Below, piece by piece: positions 40,723-49,129 of a stretch of DNA of 52,383 nt. Below the pieces are notes generated by a model. The model made no database searches, was not told where the DNA came from, and was given only the letters and a program-made list of their open reading frames with translations. The stretch is taken from positions 1 through 52,383 of the forward strand of contig DATNIB010000033.1 in NCBI GenBank assembly GCA_035604685.1. Direction: 5' to 3'. This stretch comes from DATNIB01 sp035604685. Its GTDB lineage: Bacteria; Actinomycetota; Acidimicrobiia; Acidimicrobiales; RAAP-2. The stretch's first letter is position 1. The number at the start of each line of letters is the position of its first letter. A program made the translations under genes and the position numbers.

Positions 40723-41429
40723 TGCGCGTCGGCGTCGTGCTCCCCAGCTTCCGCTACCGCCCCGACGAGGCGATGGCGACCGCACACCTGGCCGAGGCGT
40801 CGGCGATCGACGGTGTCTTCTGCTTCGATCACCTCTGGCCGATGGGCCAGCCGGAGCGCCCCGCGCTGGCCCCGTTCCCGCTGCTCGGTGCCGTGGCGGG
40901 GTCGACCGAACGGATATCGGTGGGCACCTTGGTGGCCCGGGTCGGGCTCGTTCCCGACGACATCCTCATCTCTGAGTTCGCGGCGCTCCGCGTGGTGGCC
41001 CCCGGTCGGGTTATCGCGGGGTTGGGGACCGGCGACCGGAAGAGTTCGGCGGAGAACGACGCCTACGGCGTGCCGGCCGGTTCGCCCGAAGAGCGCCGCG
41101 CGGCACTGGCCCGCTGCGCCGTGGCGCTCTCGGGCCTGGGGCTGCCGGTCTGGGTGGGCGCCGGCGCCCGGGCGACCAACGAGCTGGCGCTGGAACTCGG
41201 TGCCGCCCTCAACCTGTGGGGAGCGAGCGCCGGCGTGGTGGCCGAGCACGCGCGGTTGGGGGAGGTCACCTGGGCCGGCCCGCCGGTGACGGGCGGGGAC
41301 GCCGCGGCGATCACCGCCGTGCTGCGGCCGATCGCCGACGCGGGCGCCAGCTGGGCGGTGCTCGCCTCGCCGACGCCCATCGCCGCGCTGGGCGAGGCCG
41401 CGCGGGCGCTGCGCGACCCCTCGGGATAG
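40722..41429 (+). CDS. Short LLM-class oxidoreductase-like protein
   Basis: A 235-residue luciferase-like protein, about 100 residues shorter than the usual LLM enzymes. It keeps the N-terminal barrel (RVGVVLPSFRYRPDEAMATAHLAEA, FCFDHLWPMGQ) and the RISVGTLVARVGLVPDDIL strand. It also has VVAPGRVIAGLGTGDRKSSAENDAYG and a C-terminal VLASPTPIAALGEAARALR. The missing middle corresponds to the substrate-channel insertion of full-length members. Flavin or F420 use is not decidable. The ATG overlaps the ROK stop (TGATG). Confidence 0.75.
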   Translation: MRVGVVLPSFRYRPDEAMATAHLAEASAIDGVFCFDHLWPMGQPERPALAPFPLLGAVAGSTERISVGTLVARVGLVPDDILISEFAALRVVAPGRVIAGLGTGDRKSSAENDAYGVPAGSPEERRAALARCAVALSGLGLPVWVGAGARATNELALELGAALNLWGASAGVVAEHARLGEVTWAGPPVTGGDAAAITAVLRPIADAGASWAVLASPTPIAALGEAARALRDPSG

Positions 41430-41487
41430 CTCGACCGGCGCCGGCGACGGGTCTCGCCCCGTGTCCGGACGTGCCGGGCGCCGACGG

Positions 41488-41493
41488 TACGCT
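41488..41493 (+). promoter_or_regulatory. -10 element (TACGCT) for the aminotransferase
   Basis: CGG-TACGCT ends exactly 6 nt before the ATG at 41500, predicting a leaderless transcript; no Shine-Dalgarno. Confidence 0.5.
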
Positions 41494-41499
41494 TGGCCG

Positions 41500-42720
41500 A
41501 TGGAGTTCCGCCGCATCAACGGCCTGCCGCCCTACGTCTTCGCCGCCATCGACAACCTGAAGCTGGAGGCTCGCCGAGCCGGCAAGGACGTGATCGACCT
41601 CGGCTTCGGCAACCCCGACCTGCCCTCGCCCGACGTGGCGGTGGAGAAGCTGGCCGAAGCGGCCCACCTGGCCCGCAACCACCGGTACTCCTCGTCGCGA
41701 GGCATCCCGCGGCTGCGGCGCGCCATCGCCGACCGCTACCTGTCCAAGTTCGGCGTGGAGCTCGACCCCGAACGGGAGGTCGTCACCACGATCGGGGCCA
41801 AGGAGGGGCTGTCCCACCTCATGTGGGTGCTCGTCGGTCCCGGCGACACCGCGCTCGTGCCGTCGCCGTCGTACCCGATCCACATCTACGCGCCGCTGTT
41901 CGCCGGTGCCGAGGTCCGCCAGGTCCCCCTGCAGGGACCGGCGCCCCAGACGCCGACCGGCGGCGAGGCGACGCCCGAACCGGGCGACGCGTTCTTCGAG
42001 GCGTTGATCCAGGCCTTCGAGTCGACCTGGCCCAAGCCCCGGGTGATCGTGCTGTCCTTCCCGCACAACCCGACCACGGCCTGCGTGGACCTCGGCTTCA
42101 TGGAACGACTGGTGGCCTTCGCCAAAGAGCACGGGATCGTCCTCGTGCACGACTTCGCCTACGCCGACATCGCCTACGACGGCTACAACCCGCCGTCCAT
42201 CCTCCAGGTGCCCGGCGCCAAGGACGTCGCGGTCGAGCTCTACACGATGACCAAGTCCTTCTCCATGGCCGGGTGGCGGGTCGGGTTCCTGGTCGGGAAC
42301 GCGGAGATCGTCCAGGCGCTGACCAAGCTCAAGAGCTACCTCGACTACGGGACGTTCCAGCCGATCCAGATCGCGGCCATCGTGGCGCTCACCGAGGCCT
42401 CGGACTACCCGAAGGAGATCAACGACATCTACCGCGGCCGACGCAACGCCCTGTGCGAGGGGTTGAACCGCATGGGCTGGGAGGTGGCCGCACCCAAGGG
42501 GACGATGTTCGTCTGGGCGCCCATCCCGCCCCCCTACCGCGAGATGGGCTCGCTCGAGTTCTCCAAGCTGCTCGTGACCGCGGCGGACGTCGCCACCTCG
42601 CCCGGCGGGGGCTTTGGTCCGGGCGGGGACGGCCACGTGCGGTTCGCCCTCATCGAGAACGAGCAGCGCATCACCCAGGGCGTCCGCAACCTCCGGCGGG
42701 CCCTCACCAAGCTGGGCTGA
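41500..42720 (+). CDS. PLP-dependent aminotransferase, AlaC-like (glutamate-pyruvate type)
   Basis: A 406-residue fold-type I aminotransferase. It opens with FRRINGLPPYVFAAIDNLK and has DLGFGNPDLPSP, SFPHNPTTACVDL, HDFAYADIAYDGYNPPSI, and the PLP-lysine motif TMTKSFSMAGWR (Lys252). KSYLDYGTFQPIQIAAI and RFALIENEQRI complete the picture. These match E. coli AlaC, which makes alanine from pyruvate and glutamate, more closely than LL-diaminopimelate aminotransferase, which shares the fold. The start is fixed by its -10 element. Convergent with the SMP-30 gene, 8 bp between stops. Confidence 0.88.
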   Translation: MEFRRINGLPPYVFAAIDNLKLEARRAGKDVIDLGFGNPDLPSPDVAVEKLAEAAHLARNHRYSSSRGIPRLRRAIADRYLSKFGVELDPEREVVTTIGAKEGLSHLMWVLVGPGDTALVPSPSYPIHIYAPLFAGAEVRQVPLQGPAPQTPTGGEATPEPGDAFFEALIQAFESTWPKPRVIVLSFPHNPTTACVDLGFMERLVAFAKEHGIVLVHDFAYADIAYDGYNPPSILQVPGAKDVAVELYTMTKSFSMAGWRVGFLVGNAEIVQALTKLKSYLDYGTFQPIQIAAIVALTEASDYPKEINDIYRGRRNALCEGLNRMGWEVAAPKGTMFVWAPIPPPYREMGSLEFSKLLVTAADVATSPGGGFGPGGDGHVRFALIENEQRITQGVRNLRRALTKLG

Positions 42721-42728
42721 GCACTCGC

Positions 42729-43598
42729 CTAAGGCAGGCCGGCCCCGGGCACGGCCACCCGGGCGGCCGCGATGCCGCCTTTGGGCGCCCCTCGCACCTC
42801 GGTCGCCTCGCTGCTCGGGGCCACCATGGCGTAGAGGGTCGAGCGGTCCGCCCCGCCCAGCATGCAGGCGAAACACGGCTGCTCGGTGACGACGCGGTCG
42901 AGCACCCGGCCGCCCTCGGCCACCCGGATGCACTCGGGTGACAGCGCGTTGGCCACCCACACCGCGCCCTCGGCGTCGAGGCAGATGCCGTCGGGGGCGC
43001 AGCTCTCGAGCGGGGCCCAGACCCGCCGGTTGGAGAGGGTCCCGTCTTGGGCCACGTCGAACGCGCTGAGGCAGGCGGAGAAGGTCTCGGCGATGACGAG
43101 CGTCTTGCCGTCGGGGAAGAGGACCGTCCCGTTCGGGAAGGCCAGGTTCTCGGCGGCCGTGCTGGCCGAGCCGTCTGGGTCGAGGTGGACGAGGGACGTG
43201 GTGCGGATCTCGGCGGTGCCGGCCCGCCAGCCGTCGAGGTCGAAGCCGAAGTTGCCCACGTAGGCGTGCCCGGTGGCGCCCACCACCATGTCGTTGGCGT
43301 GCCCGGTGGCCCAGGGGCTGAGGTCGGCGTAGGGCACCAGGGTGCCGCCGTGGTGGCGGAGCACCCGGTGGTCGAGCATCGAGACCACCAGGAGGTCGCC
43401 GTCGGGGAGCCACCCGAGGCCCGAGGTCTGGCCGTCGTACTCGACCTCGCGTCGGCGCTCGCCCTGCTCGTCGACCGAGAAGACCCCGTTGGCGTAGAAG
43501 TCCGAGAACCACAGGCGACCCTCGTGCCAGCGCGGAGCCTCACCGAAGAAGACCCCGTCGATGAAGTTCGACGCGACGTGGGGTTCGATCTCTGACAC
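42729..43598 (-). CDS. SMP-30/gluconolactonase-like beta-propeller enzyme
   Basis: A 289-residue six-bladed propeller protein. The first blade shows FGEAPRWHEGRLWFSDFYANGVFSV with the metal-binding Glu of FGEAPRW. Later blades give VGNFGFDL, FPNGTVLFPDGKTLVIAET (the metal-site Asn of PNG) and APDGICLDAEGAVWVAN (the catalytic Asp of PDG). Such enzymes hydrolyse sugar lactones or other esters with a divalent metal. No signal peptide with the chosen GTG start, which has GGAGG 6 nt upstream. Substrate unknown. Confidence 0.87.
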   Translation of the reverse strand: MSEIEPHVASNFIDGVFFGEAPRWHEGRLWFSDFYANGVFSVDEQGERRREVEYDGQTSGLGWLPDGDLLVVSMLDHRVLRHHGGTLVPYADLSPWATGHANDMVVGATGHAYVGNFGFDLDGWRAGTAEIRTTSLVHLDPDGSASTAAENLAFPNGTVLFPDGKTLVIAETFSACLSAFDVAQDGTLSNRRVWAPLESCAPDGICLDAEGAVWVANALSPECIRVAEGGRVLDRVVTEQPCFACMLGGADRSTLYAMVAPSSEATEVRGAPKGGIAAARVAVPGAGLP

Positions 43599-43764
43599 GG
43601 GGCACCTCCGGCTCGGTTCGTGGCGTGGGCCGGCAGGCAGTTGAGCACAGTTCCTCCGCGCCGCGCCCGATCGGGACGCCTCGACCGCGTGGGGCATCGC
43701 GTGGGTGGTGGTCGACCATTGGCTATCGGCCCACGAATGCCCGCCGGGGGAGTAGAAGTGAGCC

Positions 43765-45207
43765 GTGGCGCAGCTGCTCGACGTCGATGTGTCCGCCCGC
43801 TCGCAGGAGGTCCTCGCCCCGCTGATCGGCGGGGACCGCTTCTCGCGGCTCCAGGCCGTGTCCGACGCCAGCCGGGACCGGCTTGCCGGCCGCGTCGTGT
43901 GGAACGTCAACTCCACCGCCGCCGGCGGCGGTGTCGCCGAGATGCTCCGGTTCTTGGTCGGCTACATCCGGGGCGACGGCGTCGATGCCCGGTGGGTCGT
44001 CATGGACGGGGATCCGGCCTTCTACGCCATCACCAAGCGGATCCACAACCGGATCCACGGGGTGCAGGGCGACGGGGGAGCGCTCGGCCCCGCAGAGGCC
44101 GCCCACTACCGGGGCGTCACCGCCGCCAATGCGGCCGCCCTACTCCCACGGGTCTCGCCGGGCGACGTCGTCCTCCTCCATGACCCCCAGACGAGCGGCC
44201 TGGCCCCGCACCTCGCGCAGGCACAGGTCAAGGTCGTCTGGCGCTGCCACATCGGCGCGGACCGTACCAACGCCTGGGCGGAGGAGGCGTGGGAGTTCTT
44301 GCGGCCGCACCTCGGTCTGTGCGACGCCTTCGTGTTCTCCCGCCGCGCCTACGCGCCGGCCTGGGTGCCCGCCGAGCGGCTGTGGGTGATCGCACCGTCC
44401 ATCGATCCGTTCTCGCCCAAGAACCAGCCGATCCCCGATGCGCAGCTGCCGTTGTTCCTGTCCACGATGGGCCTGACGTCCCCCCAGGCGGGCCGGGCGC
44501 GCTTCACGCGGGCCGACGGAACGGCAGGCGAGGTGACGCGCCCCGCGACCGTCGTTTCGGAGGGCCCGCTCGACCCCGACGGAGCCCTGGTGGTCCAGGT
44601 GTCTCGCTGGGACCACCTGAAGGACATGCACGGGGTGATGACAGGGTTCGCGTCCGGGGTCGTCGGTCCAGGCGACCGGCGGGTCGGCTCGACCGGCGCC
44701 GCCCAGCTCGTCCTGGTCGGCCCGTCCGTCGAGGGGGTGGCCGACGACCCGGAGGGCGCCGCGGTGCTCGCCCAGTGCATCGCGAGCTGGGAGGCCCTTC
44801 CCCTGCGGACGCGCCGGCGCATCCGTCTGGTCACCCTGCCCATGGTCGACGTTGACGAGAACGCCGCCATGGTCAACGCGCTGCAACGATCGGCGGCCAT
44901 CGTCGTGCAGAAGAGCCTGGCCGAGGGGTTCGGCCTCACCGTGGTGGAGGGCATGTGGAAGGGCAAGCCCGTCCTCGCGTCCCGGGTGGGTGGCATCGTC
45001 GACCAGGTCGTGCCCGGAACCGGGGTCCTGCTCGACGACCCGTCCGATCTCGACGCCTACGGTGACGCGCTGGCCGGACTGCTCGATCGACCCGCCGACT
45101 GCGCCCGGATGGGCGACAACGCGCACCGCTTCGTGCTCCAAGAGTTCGTCGGTGACCGCCAGCTGCTGCAGTACGCGGCGCTGCTGGAGCACCTGCTCTC
45201 GACCTAG
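43765..45207 (+). CDS. GT4-family trehalose synthase-like glycosyltransferase (TreT type)
   Basis: A 480-residue GT-B protein. The N-terminal WNVNSTAAGGGVAEML (residues 46-61) is the hallmark of TreT, trehalose glycosyltransferring synthase, which joins nucleotide-glucose and glucose. LLHDPQTSGLAPHL, VVWRCHIGADRTN and APSIDPFSPKN also match that family. The C-terminal domain gives VVQVSRWDHLKDMHGVM and ends with the E-x7-E region AEGFGLTVVEGMWKGKPVLAS. The GTG start has GGGGGAG about 18 nt upstream. Trehalose as the product is a family-based inference; other GT4 activities are possible. Confidence 0.8.
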   Translation: MAQLLDVDVSARSQEVLAPLIGGDRFSRLQAVSDASRDRLAGRVVWNVNSTAAGGGVAEMLRFLVGYIRGDGVDARWVVMDGDPAFYAITKRIHNRIHGVQGDGGALGPAEAAHYRGVTAANAAALLPRVSPGDVVLLHDPQTSGLAPHLAQAQVKVVWRCHIGADRTNAWAEEAWEFLRPHLGLCDAFVFSRRAYAPAWVPAERLWVIAPSIDPFSPKNQPIPDAQLPLFLSTMGLTSPQAGRARFTRADGTAGEVTRPATVVSEGPLDPDGALVVQVSRWDHLKDMHGVMTGFASGVVGPGDRRVGSTGAAQLVLVGPSVEGVADDPEGAAVLAQCIASWEALPLRTRRRIRLVTLPMVDVDENAAMVNALQRSAAIVVQKSLAEGFGLTVVEGMWKGKPVLASRVGGIVDQVVPGTGVLLDDPSDLDAYGDALAGLLDRPADCARMGDNAHRFVLQEFVGDRQLLQYAALLEHLLST

Positions 45208-45253
45208 GCCGGGTCCGCCGATCGCGTTCGGTGGCCCAGGTGGCGCCGGTCGC

Positions 45254-46783
45254 TCAGGTCGCGGGTGCGTCCTTGAGCGCCTCTTTCAGGATCTTGCCGG
45301 TCGCACCCTTGGGCAAGGTGTCACGGAATTCGACGCTCCGCGGGTACTTGTAGGCGGCCAGCCGCTCCTTCACGTAGCCGATGAGCTCGGCCGCGCTGGC
45401 CTCGGTCCCGCGCTTCAGCTCGACGAACGCCTTGATGTCCTCTCCCAAGAGCTGGTGCGGCACCCCCACCACCGCCGCCTCGGCGACGCTCGGGTGGCTA
45501 TAGAGCACCTCTTCGACCTCGCGGGGGTACACGTTGTAGCCGCCGCGGATGATCAAGTCCTTCTTCCGATCGACGATGAAGAAGAACCCGTCCTCGTCCA
45601 ACCAACCCAGGTCGCCCGTATGGAACCAGCCGCCCGCGAACGCCTCGGCCGAGGCCTCGGGGTTCTTGAAGTAGCCCTTCGGCGTGTTGACACCACGCAC
45701 GACCAGTTCGCCGACATGGTCGGGACCGGCCGCCAGCCGCTCTCCCTGATCGTCCCAGATCTCGACCTCGACACCCCAGATCGGCTTGCCGACGCTGTAG
45801 ATCTTGCGCTCCTCGGCACTCACGTTGAACGTGGTGGTCGAGGCGGTCTCGCTCATGCCGTAGCCCTCCAAGATGACGACCCCCAGCCGCCGCTCGGCCT
45901 CGTCGATGACCTCCGCCGGGATAGCCGCCCCCCCGGAGATCCCCACCCGCAACGACGAGAGGTCGTAATCCTCCAGGTAGGGGTGGTTGAGCAGTGCGAT
46001 GTACATGGTCGGAACGCCCTCGAAGACCGTGACTCGGTCGCGCTCGATCACCTGGAGGACCTTCGTGACGTCGAAGCGGGGGACGAGCGACATGGTGGCC
46101 CCGAAGCGCACGCACACGTTGAGCTCGCTGCTCAAGCCGAAGACGTGGAACAAGGGCAGCACGACCAGCACGACGTCGTCGGCGCGGATGCCGAAGAGGC
46201 GGCCCGGCGTGTCGGCGTTCATAAACAGCTGGAAGTGGCTCAGCTCGGCCCCTTTGGGGCGGCCGGTCGTCCCCGACGTGTAGACGATCGCCGCGGTGTC
46301 GCCGGGCTCGGTCTGTTCGAAGATCGGCCGGGCGGGCTGCTCGCCCGCCAGCAGCTCGGCGAACGGCCGGCCCGTCTCGGGCGCGCCAGGTGTGCCGACG
46401 ACCCAGATTCGGTCGAGGCCGGCGTCCGCCGCGCCCTTGGCCGCGTCGACCTGGGTGCCCGCCCAGGTGACGAGGGCCCGGGATTCGGAGTTCGAGAGGT
46501 GGAACGCGATCTCGGGCGCCTTCAACAGGATGTTCAGGGGCACGACCACACAACCGGCCTTCAGGATGCCGAAGTAGGCGATGAGGAACTCCGGGACGTT
46601 CGGCAATTGCAACGCGACGGCGTCGGCCCGCTCGACGCCCGCCGATCGGAGGCCGGCGGCGAACCGGTCCGACAGCGCGTCGAGCTCGGCGTAGCTGAGC
46701 TGGCCGCCGTCGAACAGCACGACCGGCTTGGCCGGATTCTCCCGCGCCGCCTCACGCAGCATTGACGCCAGATTGAGACTCAT
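45254..46783 (-). CDS. Long-chain acyl-CoA synthetase (AMP-dependent ligase)
   Basis: A 509-residue ANL-superfamily ligase. The P-loop is YTSGTTGRPKG (168-178), the A5 region is EGYGMSETAS, the hinge is HTGDLGWLDEDGFFFIVDRKKD, and the C-terminal catalytic lysine lies in LPKGATGKILK (Lys497). It activates a fatty acid as acyl-AMP then acyl-CoA. The N-terminus resembles actinobacterial FadD-type long-chain enzymes, but chain length cannot be read. A strong GGGAGGGGAGG precedes the ATG. Convergent with the TreT-like gene; divergent from the MFS transporter across a 414-bp region with palindromes. Confidence 0.9.
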   Translation of the reverse strand: MSLNLASMLREAARENPAKPVVLFDGGQLSYAELDALSDRFAAGLRSAGVERADAVALQLPNVPEFLIAYFGILKAGCVVVPLNILLKAPEIAFHLSNSESRALVTWAGTQVDAAKGAADAGLDRIWVVGTPGAPETGRPFAELLAGEQPARPIFEQTEPGDTAAIVYTSGTTGRPKGAELSHFQLFMNADTPGRLFGIRADDVVLVVLPLFHVFGLSSELNVCVRFGATMSLVPRFDVTKVLQVIERDRVTVFEGVPTMYIALLNHPYLEDYDLSSLRVGISGGAAIPAEVIDEAERRLGVVILEGYGMSETASTTTFNVSAEERKIYSVGKPIWGVEVEIWDDQGERLAAGPDHVGELVVRGVNTPKGYFKNPEASAEAFAGGWFHTGDLGWLDEDGFFFIVDRKKDLIIRGGYNVYPREVEEVLYSHPSVAEAAVVGVPHQLLGEDIKAFVELKRGTEASAAELIGYVKERLAAYKYPRSVEFRDTLPKGATGKILKEALKDAPAT

Positions 46784-46829
46784 GGCCTCCCCTCCCGTTG
46801 GTGCCGTCCCGCCCGGAAGCGATGACCTG

Positions 46830-46843
46830 CTCCCGGCCGGGAG
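46830..46843. promoter_or_regulatory. 14-bp perfect palindrome, candidate operator
   Basis: CTCCCGG-CCGGGAG, without spacer, lies 47 bp upstream of the acyl-CoA ligase start. Perfect palindromes of this size next to fatty-acid genes are often binding sites of TetR-type repressors; no such regulator is encoded here. Confidence 0.4.
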
Positions 46844-46857
46844 AAGGTGCGTCGCTC

Positions 46858-46876
46858 GGATTCCCCCTTGGAATCC
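46858..46876. promoter_or_regulatory. 7-bp inverted repeat with 5-nt spacer
   Basis: GGATTCC-CCCTT-GGAATCC, perfect arms, 75 bp upstream of the acyl-CoA ligase start. It could be an operator half-site pair or an RNA hairpin. Confidence 0.35.
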
Positions 46877-47124
46877 CCCCCGAGTGTCCGCCGGGCGATC
46901 TGGTCTTTCGCGGGGACCTTAGGGCGGGTCGACCGGCATCGGCAGAGGCGAAGGTCACTTGTGCGAGCGGCCTCGCCCACGCCGCGCCCGGCCCCTCACC
47001 CGAGCGGCGCCGGATTGGCTGGCGCCAACTCTGGGTATTTCGGCCCTAGGTGGTCCACTCCCGGTGGGCGTAGCGTCGCCCCCAAGTCCAAGGTGGGGTG
47101 CAGTTCGGGGACGTCGATCCCATG

Positions 47125-47140
47125 TTGTCGACCCCGACAA
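47125..47140. promoter_or_regulatory. 6-bp inverted repeat with 4-nt spacer, candidate operator for the MFS gene
   Basis: TTGTCG-ACCC-CGACAA, perfect arms, 58 bp upstream of the MFS start codon and about 50 bp downstream of the possible -10 at 47071, where a bound repressor could block elongation. Confidence 0.4.
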
Positions 47141-47197
47141 GGGCTCGGAGCGGTGGCAGATCTGGACGGTCGTCCGGCGCCGAGGGAGGGAGGGACC

Positions 47198-49054
47198 ATG
47201 ACGGTCGCAACGATGGTGGATCCGGGGCCGAGCCGAGGCGGCCTGGCGAACGCGCTGGGCAAGCGCAGGCTCTACGCCTACCCCGCCACGCTCCCGCGGT
47301 TCGGGTACCTCGGGATCGTGTCGATCACGACGATCACCCTCTACTACCTCTACTACGTGGAGGGCGCGGTCACGCCGCTGCTGCTGCCCTACTACCACAT
47401 GTCGTTCCTGTACTTCTTGTACCTGCTGGTGGTGTCGAACGCCATCGGCGCGTTCTCGGCCCTCATCGGGGGGCTGTCGGACCGGATCGGGCGCGCCAAC
47501 CTGACCATCTACGGGACGCTCGTCGTCGGCCTCATGCAGCTCGCCGTTCCCCACCTCCATTCCCGGTTCGACTTTGCCGGCGCCTACTGCGTGATCGGAT
47601 TCGTCGAAGGCGTGATCCTCGTGTCGACGCCCGCGCTCATGCGCGACTTCTCACCGCAGATGGGACGCGGCGCCGCCATGGGCTTCTGGGCGCTCGGCCC
47701 GACGATGGGCAGCCTGGTGGCGGCCCTCGTCGCCACGCACACCCTCACCCACCTCACCCCGTTCCAGGACCAGTTCAACATCTCGGGCGTCGTATGCATC
47801 GGAGTCGTGCTGGTGTCCTTCGTCTTCCTGCGCGAGCTCTCCCCGCAGCTCCGGAACCAGCTCATGGTCTCAGAACATGAGCGCGTGCTCGTAGAGGCGC
47901 GCGCCCGGGGGATCGACGTGGAGAAAACCACCCGGCATCCACTTCGCTCGATGATGCGGTTGGACCTCATCAGCTCTTCGTTCGGCATCTCGACGTTCCT
48001 GTTGATCTACTACGCCTCGGTGAGCGTCCTCACCCTCTACTGGGTGGTCATCTTCGGACGGACCACCGCGCAGGCGAACGGGATCAACACCTGGTACTGG
48101 GCCTTTGACTCGGGGATGCTCGTCTGCATCGGGATCGTCTCGGACCGCCTGCGGGTGCGAAAGCCCTTCATGCTGATCGGGGCCGTCGCCGGGATCGCGG
48201 CCACGATCCTGTTCATCCTGCAGGTGAGCCACCCGCACAGCGGCTACTACTCAAATGTCCGGGTGTCCATCCTGCTTGGCTTGGCGATCGGCGTCGCCTA
48301 CACGCCGTGGATGGCCAGCTACACCGAGCAGGTCGAGGCGCACAACCCCGCCCTGGCGGCCACCGGGCTCGCCGTGTGGGGTTGGATCCTGCGCATCGTG
48401 GTCGCCGCGTCGTTCCTCATCCTCCCCCAGGTGATCACCACGTCCACGACGCTGGTCGACAACCAGAGCGCGGCCAATGCGCTGACGGCCATCTCGGCCG
48501 CGGTTCCGTACGCGCCCACGACGGCCTGCGCCAAGAGCCCGGCCCCCGTGAGCGTCATCGCCGGGCTGCAGGCGACCCGGGAACCCGGCCCGCAGACGCT
48601 GGCCAAGATCATCACGGCCTGTGACCGGTCGCATAACCTGCTCCAGGCGGTCGGCGCGGCCGGCGGCCTCTCGAACCCCCAGGTCCAGGGGCTGCTCGCG
48701 TTCACACCGCTCGCCAATTCCATCCAGGCGGGTCGACCGGTGAGCAATGCCGAGATCACGGCGAAGGTCGGTGTGCACTCGCAGAACCTCGCCACCCTGC
48801 TCGTGGCGGAGAAGAAGCTCGTCCCGGCCGAGAAGGCCTCACCCGACCAGTGGAAGCGTTGGTGGTGGGTGTGCCTCGGAGGCATGGTCCTCTTCCTCCT
48901 GCTCGTCTTCCGCATGCCCGGACGTTGGAGCCCGAGGGCCGCCAAGCGGGACTTCGAGGAGCACGAGCGCGTGGTCGCACAGGAGTTGGAGAAGATGCAC
49001 CTCCGGGTGCCGCCGGACGAGGAGGGGCTGGTCGGGGTGCTCGAGCGTCTGTGA
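47198..49054 (+). CDS. MFS transporter with a large extracytoplasmic loop before the last helix
   Basis: A 618-residue major facilitator protein. The loop 2-3 motif is GGLSDRIGRANLTIYG; the helices include YCVIGFVEGVILVSTPAL, GFWALGPTMGSLVAALVA, ISTFLLIYYASVSVLTLYWVVI and WGWILRIVVAASFLILPQVI. Between that last helix (ending near residue 412) and the final one (RWWWVCLGGMVLFLLLVF, about 551-570) lies a ~135-residue hydrophilic insertion with two cysteines (ACAKSP and ACDRSH). A cytoplasmic tail of about 50 residues is charged. Substrate unknown. A strong GGAGGGAGGG precedes the ATG. The gene faces the patatin gene. Confidence 0.85.
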   Translation: MTVATMVDPGPSRGGLANALGKRRLYAYPATLPRFGYLGIVSITTITLYYLYYVEGAVTPLLLPYYHMSFLYFLYLLVVSNAIGAFSALIGGLSDRIGRANLTIYGTLVVGLMQLAVPHLHSRFDFAGAYCVIGFVEGVILVSTPALMRDFSPQMGRGAAMGFWALGPTMGSLVAALVATHTLTHLTPFQDQFNISGVVCIGVVLVSFVFLRELSPQLRNQLMVSEHERVLVEARARGIDVEKTTRHPLRSMMRLDLISSSFGISTFLLIYYASVSVLTLYWVVIFGRTTAQANGINTWYWAFDSGMLVCIGIVSDRLRVRKPFMLIGAVAGIAATILFILQVSHPHSGYYSNVRVSILLGLAIGVAYTPWMASYTEQVEAHNPALAATGLAVWGWILRIVVAASFLILPQVITTSTTLVDNQSAANALTAISAAVPYAPTTACAKSPAPVSVIAGLQATREPGPQTLAKIITACDRSHNLLQAVGAAGGLSNPQVQGLLAFTPLANSIQAGRPVSNAEITAKVGVHSQNLATLLVAEKKLVPAEKASPDQWKRWWWVCLGGMVLFLLLVFRMPGRWSPRAAKRDFEEHERVVAQELEKMHLRVPPDEEGLVGVLERL

Positions 49055-49056
49055 CC

Positions 49057-49084
49057 GACCGGGCGCCGCGGGTTCGCGCCGGTC
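49057..49084. terminator. Possible hairpin terminator between convergent MFS and patatin genes
   Basis: GACCGGGCGC pairs with GCGCCGGTC with one bulged G and a 9-nt loop, 2 bp after the MFS stop. There is no T-tract; it could act in both directions. Confidence 0.35.
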
Positions 49085-49129
49085 GAGACACTCGCTCCGA
49101 GCCCGGTCGGGCGACCCCTCCAGCCCGGT

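Larger units (their letters stand above)
46784..47197. other. 414-bp divergent intergenic region between acyl-CoA ligase and MFS genes
   Basis: No convincing coding sequence is seen: short open frames on both strands are Arg/Pro-rich and unsupported. The stretch holds the ligase Shine-Dalgarno at its left end and the MFS Shine-Dalgarno (GGAGGGAGGG) at its right end. Between them are three good inverted repeats, listed separately, and a TAGCGT hexamer (47071-47076) that could be a -10 element for the MFS gene. The layout suggests shared regulation of the two genes. Confidence 0.6.

Noticed and set aside
45208..45253. Imperfect inverted repeat (GGGTCCGCCGA against TCGGTGGCCC) between the convergent TreT-like and ligase genes, as a terminator
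   Set aside because: Several mismatches and no T-tract; not strong enough to list as a feature.
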